Shown here: positions 21,932-30,914 of the stretch, one piece after another
How positions within the stretch are numbered: position 1 is the stretch's first letter
Layout of the letters: every line of letters starts with the position of its first letter
Origin: Luzula sylvatica
Lineage: Eukaryota; Streptophyta; Magnoliopsida; Poales; Juncaceae
Length of the DNA: 64,000 nucleotides
Assembly: GCA_946800325.1 (NCBI GenBank)
Contig: OX326959.1
Span: 37,996,908-38,060,907, forward strand
Reading direction: 5' to 3'
Position numbers and translations under genes: made by a program
The notes under the pieces: model-generated
Seen by the model: only the letters and a program-made list of their open reading frames with translations
The model's database searches: none
What the model was told of the DNA's origin: nothing

Positions 21932-22265
21932 ACGGACATAAATTGCGTTACAACGGACTAGACGGTTGGTCCTTTAATATTCAGTTGGTTATACTTCCGT
22001 TGTAACGCACATACATGTCCGTTGTAACGGACTAGTGAGGATTTTCACGCAAGAGGCTCAATACAAGTGCGTTATAACGGACATAAGGGTCCGTTGTAAC
22101 GGATTAACCAATCCGTTGCAACGCAACCACTGTTCGTTATAACGGACAAGTATAGTGCGTTATAACGGAGTTTCCTCCGTTGTAACGGACGTTCATCTCA
22201 TTTTTAGTGACAGAATTTTCACTCAAGTCCGTTGTAATGGAACCCACTTCCGTTGTAACGGACTA
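21932..22265. repeat. CCGTTNNAACGG palindrome array (element A 5' LTR)
   Basis: Dense copies of CCGTTATAACGG, CCGTTGTAACGG and half-sites, downstream of the LTR promoter and upstream of the primer site. Equivalent arrays lie in every A, B and C LTR of the window. Confidence 0.9.
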
Positions 22266-22444
22266 TCTTCTGTGAATTTTCTTTGCTATTTCTTGTCTAG
22301 TTTTGATTCATTAATTGACGCATATACTCCTCGTGGAACGAACTTTCATATTTTCCACTATACACATATATTTTCCAACTTGTTGATTGAATCGGGTTTT
22401 CGAATACAACGATAATTTTACGCACCAAAAACCCGCTCATCAAA

Positions 22445-22463
22445 TGGCGCCGCTGCCAGGGAG
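22445..22463 (+). promoter_or_regulatory. Element A primer binding site (tRNA-Asp type)
   Basis: TGGCGCCGCTGCCAGGGAG, two bases after the LTR. Complementary to the CCA-end of plant tRNA-Asp(GUC) apart from two positions. Confidence 0.8.
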
Positions 22464-22597
22464 TAATGTTTAAGTCAAATTTTGAATCAAACTTGCAATC
22501 TAGAGTGATATTTTTAATAGATTTGATACATTTGAACTTGATATTTCACTAATTTCGAAAATTTTCTATTCTTGCAAGGTACACGAAGTGGAGCAAG

Positions 22598-23785
22598 ATG
22601 GATCATCAAGAAAAACCAATTTCGCTTCGGGAGTGGATACGTCTCGATAAAGCCGCAAAAGGATATCCGGACTCCATGACAATTCAAGAGGTTATCGAGC
22701 TAGAAATACAAAAATTAGAATTTCAAGAATGGGAAGAAATGGAAGAAAGGAAAGATAGAGAAGAAGACGAAGTTCGAAAATCCATGGAAGAACGAAGGCT
22801 CGGTTGGCTCTCAAGTTCACCCTCAAATCAATTCGATGAATCACACACCGAGACTCTTTATCAAAATCCCATCTACGAAGCTCGCGAATACGAAAACGAA
22901 TCCCCATGGGGTTATGAGACACAATCCTATGCCGAAACCGCTAACAACTACTCAAACCCCATGTACTCAAACCCCATATACGAAACTTCTCAAAACGAAC
23001 TCGAATCTCAACATGAATTTGAATACCAAGATCACCCATTTCAATCCCAAAACGAAAATCCAAACCAAGAATTAAAACGAATAATGGAGGAAGTGAGGGC
23101 GATGATAAAACAAAATGTCGAAGGATTGAATCAAGGTTTAGAAGAATTCAAACAAGAAATCAAACATGAAATCAAACAAGATTTTGAAGCCACCTCTCGA
23201 CGACTCGGAAATATTCAATCCACACTCAATGATCTAGATCAAAGAGTGACTTGTCTCGAGTTAGAATATTCAAATGAGGAGAACATGGAGATTGAAAATC
23301 ACAAGAGTTCAAGTATGGGGGGATTCGATGAAAGCATTGGAATGATCATTGAAGAAGAAAAGGTGTCATTGGATTCGACTCTCCAAAAGACGGTTCAAAT
23401 CACTCCAATCGATGAAAACAAGCAAGAAGAGAAATCTACAATTCTCCAAGGTGAATTCTTTCCATATATCATCAATTTAAATTCAATTAAGAACTATGAT
23501 GCTTCTCATGATAGAAATTCACCTTGTGTAGATTTATCAAGGAAATCAAATACAATCGAGACACTCACGCCTCTCACAACTCCTCTTCATCAAACTCCAA
23601 GCGATGAAGCAATTCGAAAAATTCGAAGCAAGATTGAGGAAATATTGACGCCACTTTCGACATATGCAAAACGAGTGATACACACGCCGATTTCTCTCAT
23701 CTCCAACATCTCAAAGGGAGTATCTCGAGGCGGTCGAAAAGTAGCAATCCATGTGAGCGCTTCGTTTAATTTTGAAGGAGGATAA
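22598..23785 (+). CDS. Element A ORF: coiled-coil Gag-derived protein
   Basis: A 395-codon frame starting MDHQEKPISLREWIRLDKAA. The N-terminal part is highly charged and Glu-rich (about residues 25-75). A Tyr/Asn/Pro-rich stretch with repeated NPIYE-like units follows (about 85-150). Next comes a coiled coil, NPNQELKRIMEEVRAMI...FKQEIKHEIKQD (about 150-215), resembling the corresponding coiled coil in element C Gag (NPTQDPNQDIKMMMEGMMSM). The C-terminus is basic and not recognised. No capsid block or zinc knuckle is present. Element B has the same frame with a shift. It may be an assembly or RNA-binding helper supplied to particles of a partner element; this is inference. Confidence 0.6.
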   Translation: MDHQEKPISLREWIRLDKAAKGYPDSMTIQEVIELEIQKLEFQEWEEMEERKDREEDEVRKSMEERRLGWLSSSPSNQFDESHTETLYQNPIYEAREYENESPWGYETQSYAETANNYSNPMYSNPIYETSQNELESQHEFEYQDHPFQSQNENPNQELKRIMEEVRAMIKQNVEGLNQGLEEFKQEIKHEIKQDFEATSRRLGNIQSTLNDLDQRVTCLELEYSNEENMEIENHKSSSMGGFDESIGMIIEEEKVSLDSTLQKTVQITPIDENKQEEKSTILQGEFFPYIINLNSIKNYDASHDRNSPCVDLSRKSNTIETLTPLTTPLHQTPSDEAIRKIRSKIEEILTPLSTYAKRVIHTPISLISNISKGVSRGGRKVAIHVSASFNFEGG

Positions 23786-24073
23786 CATCGGCATGGTCGA
23801 GCTCGAGACCATAAACGAGAGCGCTAGCGAGGGAGGCAAACCCTCGTACCAACGGTGCAAGGACTACATGCTCAAGCTCAATTGGTACATTCCAAGATAA
23901 ACCAAGAATTCCGATTCTCCATCACATCCAAAGGTTTATGCTTTTCATTCTCTCTCATTACAAGCTAACCTTGTTTCGAATTTTTGAAAATGCCACTCTT
24001 TAGTGAGCAATGAAATCATATTAGGCCATCTAATCTCAAGAAAGGAAAGGAAGTCAATAAGGCGAAAATCAAT

Positions 24074-24481
24074 GTGATCAAGACGCTTACCTCTCCAAGA
24101 TCGGCAAATGATGTGTTTCCTCCGAATCTCCTCGATCAACCTCCACGAATTCCCGAACAAATAATCGCAAAGGTGGGACCAAGACACGAGAAACGCGACA
24201 AAATGGAGACGACACCGGCAAAGGATGCGAATTCGAAATCGGTGATCGAGACGTTCAACTCCAAAAAGAAGCAAATGTCGCGTTGGATCGACCCATTTGT
24301 GGTGACCAATGTCACACCATTTGGAGTTGTGGAGATTCGAAGCGACGAATCGAATGAATCGTTCAAGGTGAATGGAAAATGCATCGAGCATTTCTACGCA
24401 AAATTCGAAACAAGATGGATGGAGGAGCAACAAGTCGAAGACGATCAAGCACCACGCATCAAAGGTTGTGTCTCTCCTTAA
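24074..24481 (+). pseudogene. Element A: remnant of the pol C-terminus
   Basis: About 24290-24410 reads WIDPFVVTNVTPFGVVEI...FKVNGKCIEHF. This corresponds to the integrase C-terminal segment that in element E reads [19 protein letters not shown]...[11 protein letters not shown]. Everything upstream of it in pol is deleted, so this is a leftover and not a working protein. Confidence 0.75.
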
Positions 24482-26023
24482 CTTCTTTTAATTTTTCTCT
24501 TTATTATCGCTTGAGGACAAGCGAAGGAATAAGTATGGGGGGATATACACACAGTCTTTGATTAATTAAAAAAAAAAAATTTTTTTTTTTGCAACTCGGT
24601 TGTAACGGACCTAAGGTCAGTTACAACGGAACTGCTTCTCGCAAAATTTGTTTTTTGCCTAAAAAAATGAAAAAAATGAGCTTTTAATTGAATTTTTCGA
24701 CCTTATTTTTGTTTTTTGAGCATCAAGGTTATACAAGCAAATAATTTTATGCAAGTTAAGGGTTTTTCTCCACCTCATTGAATAAATCATCGATTTTTAA
24801 ACAAATTTTCACCAAACTAGCATAATTTTACTCTCAAATTTGAAATTTTCACAAATATTTGAAGGAGTTGATTGAGATCTTGAAGAGATTCTTTTGGGGA
24901 TTCAAACCCTAATCAATGAGTTCACTAAATTCATAAGTTTTTGACAATTTGATCAATCCTCGATTTACATGACACACCATTTTCAATAAATAAACCCATT
25001 TTGAACTTGGAATTTCTAAAAAGTTTTGTTTGAACCAATTTAGTAAGTTTTGCTTCAATCTAAAATTTGACCATTTGCACTTAAAGGATCCGACCGTTCA
25101 TGGGGATTCGAAATTACACTAACGGGAACCAATTTGCGCTCAAAGCTTGATTCGATGAGCTCATGCACCTTGATTAAGTAATGAGTGGTGTGAGTCATGA
25201 CCACTTGTTGGCTAAAGGGGTGCATGAGTCGTAGTAAACCAAAGTAGCCGGTTCTTGGTGTGAGTCATGATCAAGAGTCGATGCGAAAAAGTTTTCTACA
25301 ATCGCGGATTAAAGCGCTTTCGATTGTCGAGTCCGTGCGATTGATTAAGTAATGAGTGGTGTGAGTCATGACCACTTGTTGGCTAAAGATTGCGCGGATC
25401 CATGGGGTTTTACTAAGTAATGAGTGGTGTGAGTCATGGCCACTTGTTATCCCAAAGGACACACATGGGGACCATCGAAAGCAATAACGAAGAAAAGAAA
25501 AGAAATAAAAAGAATAAAAGAAAAGAAGAAAAAATAAAAAGAATAAAAAGGAAAGAAAAGGAGTTCAAAAATCGAGCGCAAATTGGGAAAATTTAGTAGA
25601 AATCGAAGATGAACCAAGTACTAACGTACCGAACGGTTTAAAAGTGACAAATTACATTTAAGAAATGATTTTTGCAAAACGGAAAAATTGGTTTTCATTA
25701 ATGCTTTTTCATGATAATCCTTGTGAATTGTGGAGTGAAAAGAATTGAATGATGGTGTTTAATCATCTTTTTCGGTTGAGATCATTTGCTCTAATAAACT
25801 CTTCGAATTTGTGCAATTCATTGAAAATAGATTCTAATATAACTCAAACTTATCTCTTTCAATATTAGTGATTATGATAAGAGTAAACAATTATCTCGTG
25901 AGAATTGAGTTTTGAGATCGATGAATATAATTTCAATAAAACCTATACTTGCATTTTTCTTTGTGCTTGATTTTTACGCTCATCATGATCGAGGACGATC
26001 AAGGGTTTAAGTATGGGGGTATT
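24482..26023 (+). other. Element A 3' untranslated region
   Basis: It holds two hairpin plus purine-tract modules (24508-24545 and 25986-26023) and a broken palindrome pair near 24598-24640. Between them are three copies of a unit of about 45 bp around GGTGTGAGTCATGACCACTT (25170-25217, 25341-25388, 25413-25449), with a partial copy near 25255, and an A/G-rich stretch at about 25485-25565. No coding region is present. Confidence 0.75.
26009..26023 (+). promoter_or_regulatory. Element A polypurine tract
   Basis: AAGTATGGGGGTATT lies directly before the 3' LTR, with a TGATCG-AGGA-CGATCA hairpin just upstream (25986-26001). Confidence 0.75.
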
Positions 26024-26490
26024 TGATGTGAGGAAAATAAGGCACAAATTTAATGCTTAATTTAGGGATTTTAGCCCTTGTGAAGAGCAATTCTATATAC
26101 TTTATTAATCATATTTGAGATAACATGAATATTTCTTCACTAAGTGTGTTTTATTGCTTAATTACAGGTTTTAGAAGGTAATTCTGGGAATTTGGAAAGT
26201 GTAGTTGTCTCCAACACGTCAAGAGGAATGAAAACGATATATTATACCGATATATTCGGTACATGAATGAGACGGGAGGCAAACAATCATCATGATATAG
26301 ACTTACACAAGAGTCCACACGAAAACCACTCAATCCTTAGCCCTTATCCTTCCCACCTACCTTTTGTGGAAATTACTTCATTACCCCCAATCCTCTCCAC
26401 CAACTCGTGACCAATAAGAAGACTCCGTGAGTGCTATAAATAAGACCAAAAGGGCCACGAGTTGAGGGCGCTCTTTCCCGCTCTTCGGAG

Positions 26491-26562
<72 letters not shown>

Positions 26563-27741
26563 CCTCTCAAGAACTTCCAAGAACCGTCAAGAACGTCAAG
26601 AACCGTTCAAGATCCTACTCGATTGCTCGGGAGATTCGACCGTGACTTGGACATCCTTCCTTTTCGGCGAATCGACCTCTCTCAAGACTAAACCGTGACT
26701 AGGGAAATTTCTCCTTTCGGTGTTGTGAAGTTGCGTTGAGACCGAGACTTGGTAGAACCCTCTTTTGGAGCTTGAAGAAGGCGTCAACCATGACTAGGAG
26801 TCCCTCCTTTTGGCGATCCTTTTCGAGTTATCCACGACTTGAGGATTCTTGCCTTCGGTGACCAACGAAGCAAGTTTGCCGTGACTCGGAGCATTCTCCT
26901 TTCGGTGGTCAATGGAGCGACAACACTAGCGAGGAAAAGGAGGCTCTTCTTGACGCGTTGAAGCTTTTCTTTGCTCAATCTAGGTGTATTCTTTTCTATC
27001 TTGAAATTCTTGTATGTTGAATGATAGTTTAAGGTTGTGATTGAATCTCTTTCTTGGTTCTAAATCTTTGTTCTTGCATTCGATCTTTGGCTCTCTTTGC
27101 GTTCTTTTGTTGATCTCCTTTTAATTGCATTTCAGTCCTTAATTAAGACATTAAAACAATCTTTGATCAAATCTTAAATCAAATCCCAAATAAAATACTC
27201 AAACTCAGTTCCAGAAACTATTCCGTTATAACGGACATAAATTGCGTTACAACGGACTAGACGGTTGGTCCTTTAATATTCAGTTGGTTATACTTCCGTT
27301 GTAACGCACATACATGTCCGTTGTAACGGACTAGTGAGGATTTTCACGCAAGAGGCTCAATACAAGTGCGTTATAACGGACATAAGGGTCCGTTGTAACG
27401 GATTAACCAATCCGTTGCAACGCAACCACTGTTCGTTATAACGGACAAGTATAGTGCGTTATAACGGAGTTTCCTCCGTTGTAACGGACGTTCATCTCAT
27501 TTTTAGTGATAGAATTTTCACTCAAGTCCGTTGTAACGGAACCCACTTCCGTTGTAACGGACTATCTTCTGTGAATTTTCTTTGCTATTTCTTGTCTAGT
27601 TTTGATTCATTAATTGACGCATATACTCCTCGTGGAACGAACTTTCATATTTTCCACTATACACATATATTTTCCAACTTGTTGATTGAATCGGGTTTTC
27701 GAATACAACGATAATTTTACGCACCAAAAACCCGCTCATCA
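26024..27741 (+). repeat. Element A 3' LTR (1718 bp)
   Basis: Nearly identical to the 5' LTR. The 48-bp extra length is almost all a longer (CT)n run at about 26490-26553. Confidence 0.95.
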
Positions 27742-28014
27742 CGTATTGCTAGTGAGATACGAAGGAAGAGATTCAAAACTTTTACCTCAGATTTAGTTCA
27801 AATCTGGTTGAAGGAAGCTTGCAGAGATCACGTTAGGTATGCTCAAACCGGCACCATCCTCTATCGGTATCCACACGCGACACGTTTAGACTGGATGTGA
27901 AGACCTCCGATGCGAGTCGAATCCTTCCTTCCTTCAGAAAATCTGCTGCCACCTCTTGCTTTCTTCTCAAGAAACTCGTTTAGGCTAGGGTTTATCTCTT
28001 TCTCAAGTTTGAAT
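27742..28014. repeat. LTR-like fragment F, right piece
   Basis: Continuation of 20703-20772 after element A; the first five bases are A's target duplication. It runs into the satellite. No coding region or partner LTR was found. Confidence 0.35.
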
Positions 28015-29145
28015 TGAAAAACAAACTTTCTTAGTGTTTACAAAATTTGGCGAAAAGTTAATACATATGATCTAAAAATACGTTATTTGAACTACTCAAA
28101 TCGTAAAAAGATTGCTATGAATCGAAAATAAACTTTCTTAGTGTTCGTACGATTTGGTGAAAAGTTACATAGTAAAAGATTCGATCAATACCATCTCAAA
28201 AACACGTTATTTGGACTCCTCAAAGCGTAAAAAGATTGTTATGAATCGAAAAATGAACTTTCTTAGTGTTTGTAAAGTTTGGTGAAAATTTATGTAGGAA
28301 AAGATACGATAGAAATGATCTAAAAACACGTTATTTGAACACCTCAAAGCGTAAACAGATTGCTATGAATCGAAAAGAAAACATTCTTAGTGTTTGTACA
28401 ATTTGGTGAAAAGTTACGTAGTAAATGATTCGATCCAAACCATCTCAAAAACACCTTATTTGGACTCCTCAGAGCAATTCAAGATTGTTATGAATCTAAA
28501 AAAGAACTTTCTTAGTGTTTGTAAAATTGGGTGAAAAGTTATGTACTAAAATATACGATACAAATGATCTAAAAACACGTTAATTGAACTCCTCGTAATG
28601 TAAAAATATTGCTTTGAATCGACAAGAAAACTTTCTTTGTGTTTGTACAATTTAGCGAAAAGTTACACAGTAGAACATTCGATCCAAACAATCATAAAAA
28701 CACGTTATTTGGGCTCCTAACAGTGTTAAAAGAATGTTATGAATTGAAAAAGAAACTTTGTTAGTGTTTATAAAATTTGGTGAAAAGTTATGTATTAAAA
28801 GATACAATACAAATGATCTAAAAACACGTTATTTGAACTCTTCAAAGCGTAAAAAGATAGTTATGAATCGACAAGAAAACTTTCTTAGTGTTTGTACAAT
28901 TTGGTGAAAAGTTACGTAGTAAATCATTCGATCCAAACCATCATAAAAAACACGTTATTTGGACTCCTCAAATCGTAAAAAGATTGTTATGAATCGAAAA
29001 ATGAACTTTCTTAGTGTTTGTAAAGTTTGGTGAAAATTTATGTAAGAAAAGATACGATAGAAATGATCTAAAAACAAGTTATTTGGACACCTCAAAGCGT
29101 AAGAAGATTGCTATGAATCAAAAAGTAAACGTTCTTAATGTTTGT
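28015..29145. repeat. 124/125-bp satellite, left part
   Basis: About nine tandem monomers with period 124-126 bp (first one shortened to 107), measured between successive CTTAGTGTTT motifs. Two monomer types alternate (GTACAATTTGG...CATTCGATCC and ATAAAATTTGG...GATACGATAC), giving a dimer of about 249 bp. Element C interrupts the array. Confidence 0.9.
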
Positions 29146-29194
29146 TGATGAACGGGTTTTTGGGGTGTAAAATTATCGTTGTATTCGAAAACCC
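29146..29194 (-). repeat. Element C 3' LTR, outer piece
   Basis: Matches 59050-59098 of the intact LTR; cut by element E, whose TSD AACCC is its last five bases. Confidence 0.9.
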
Positions 29195-30752
29195 TGATGA
29201 GTGTGAATATGATACATTTTTACGCACTCATCCGGACTTAAAACGTTTTATAAATTGTACTAAATAAACTCTTAAACGTTAAAATACTAACAAAACCACG
29301 AGAATTGCTCGTTGGCATCTTGTTTGATTATATTTACAGATTTGGATACAATACAAGATAAAAAAGACTCTAGAAGTGAAGAAATGCAAGTATCAAGGGT
29401 CTCGGCACCGTTCCAAGCTTTCACAGTGCAAAACAAGCCAAAATCGCAACTATTGTTGGAAGATTAAAAAATGGAAAGAAGCTGCAGAATCTCAGAATTT
29501 GGCAAGTAATAAAATGGCCATATCTTTTGATTGGTAACTCCAAATTTGGTGATTCAAGTTGCCATAACTTCAGGAAGGAATCCTCTAAAAGATTTCATAA
29601 TTCACACCTCATATTTCGTGGCCCAGACCCTGATATGGGCCAACTTTCGACAGCCATGTATGCTGTGACCTAACCCTAGCCATCGACTATAAAAGGCTAC
29701 CGCTGCCTTTGCTAGGGTTACCTTCTCATCTCCAATTTTCATCCTTTCACCAGCCACCATCCACCTCTCATCCTCCTCTTTCTCCACTCGCCTCATACAC
29801 CTTTCCGCAGCCGTCAACCATCGAAGAAGATCACGTCGTTTAGGAGCAGGAGTTTACGAAGAAGAAGACGTTCGTCAACAAATCGGTTTACTCTTTCTCG
29901 TGTTTAGTTTTATGATGTATTTGATATTTAGATTTGTTTTGTTGTCGAACATGAGTAGATAAATTTTTATCTAGGGTTTAGGGTTCATTAGTACTTGAGA
30001 TGTTTTGGTAGTATTATATGCTTTGTCTCTTTCAGATTTGATTTGTGTTTTGTGCCTTGATATTACTCGTCTTAATTAACCGTTTGTACTCGTTTAGGCC
30101 AGCCTAAGTGACATAGGTTAGGACATCTTTGACTAAGTAGCGAGAGTGGATGTTTAGGATTGTTTAAGCCCTCAAATAAACCAGTCAAACCAAGTAGTTA
30201 AGATCGTTTTAGGTTAACCTTGCGAAGCGAGAGCGGAGTGAGAAACCAGATTGTAAATGCACAAACTTGGACCGTTGTATTCTAAGAACATTGGTACACG
30301 TCATCCACGGGATTATAGGATTATCATAGAGCGTAACGGGTCTTTCTTAGGCATAGTCAGCGAGAGCAAGAGTGTTTAGGTTGGATACGTCTAGTCGCGA
30401 GCGAGAGCCGGTCTAGGAAGAATTGGATAACACCTCCACCAAAGTCAGATTTTGAGAGAGCGTTTAGCAACCTTTAGAACACACCAAATCATCCAAGTAG
30501 AACCCGAACACCCTAGAGTCCTCTCCTATATTAAAAAACCTTTCTTTTTCCGTTAAAATCTGTCCCGAATCAACCAACAAACCTCAGTTTTAGATCGAGT
30601 CGAATTGTCAATCAGAAATCGCCCCTAGTACTCAACCCTCTCTGTGGATCGACCCATAACTTACTCGATGAATACCCTGCGCTTGTGGTCCAATTAGAGT
30701 CATTTAGGGTTTTCAAAGTTGAAAAGCCCTGCTTAAACGTAAATACGCAACA
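29195..30752 (+). repeat. Element E 5' LTR
   Basis: TGATGAGTGTG...ACGCAACA; same length as its 3' partner. A TATAAAA box lies at 29688-29694. It lacks the CCGTTNNAACGG arrays of the A/B/C LTRs. Confidence 0.95.
29688..29694 (+). promoter_or_regulatory. TATA box of element E 5' LTR
   Basis: TATAAAA, about 490 bp into the LTR, followed by a CT-rich leader. The copy in the 3' LTR is at 38748-38754. Confidence 0.6.
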
Positions 30753-30760
30753 AGCTTTTC

Positions 30761-30780
30761 TGGCGCCGCTGCCGGGGAGG
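30761..30780 (+). promoter_or_regulatory. Element E primer binding site (tRNA-Asp type)
   Basis: TGGCGCCGCTGCCGGGGAGG, eight bases after the LTR end, a longer gap than the two bases seen in A, B and C. Confidence 0.8.
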
Positions 30781-30914
30781 TGTTTGATATTAGTTGATTT
30801 CCTGGTTTTCGAGATCGATTCACCCATTTTATTTTTCTTTTATTTTCAGATTTCAGATCTTCGCTGGCAGAAAGGTACAATCTAAGAAGCAAAGCGCGAA
30901 GGCCACCGCAGATT

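Larger units (their letters stand above)
20773..22442 (+). repeat. Element A 5' LTR (1670 bp)
   Basis: TGATG...CATCA ends. Holds a CCAAT box and TATA box, a CT-rich tract, and in its last 500 bp about fourteen CCGTT/AACGG half-sites arranged as palindromes. Confidence 0.95.
20773..27741 (+). mobile_element. Element A: non-autonomous Athila-like LTR retrotransposon
   Basis: The element is complete: 5' LTR 20773-22442, 3' LTR 26024-27741 (both TGATG...CATCA), and TSD CGTAT at 20768-20772 and 27742-27746. The primer site at 22445-22463 matches the 3' end of plant tRNA-Asp with two differences. There is no protease, RT, RNase H or integrase core. The interior has one coiled-coil frame (22598-23785), a remnant of the pol C-terminus (about 24230-24480) and a long non-coding tail. 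LTR 3'/5' sequence matches element C, which could be its autonomous partner class. I counted about nine substitutions between its LTRs plus a CT-repeat length difference. Confidence 0.95.

Noticed and set aside
23945..24448. 167-codon minus-strand frame in element A
   Set aside because: Antisense of the pol remnant; the + strand reading matches integrase C-terminus.
29602..29817. A 71-codon minus-strand frame present in three LTR copies (also 38662-38877 and 63620-63835)
   Set aside because: It lies inside the promoter and leader of the element E family LTR, antisense; it repeats only because the LTR repeats and shows no protein motif.
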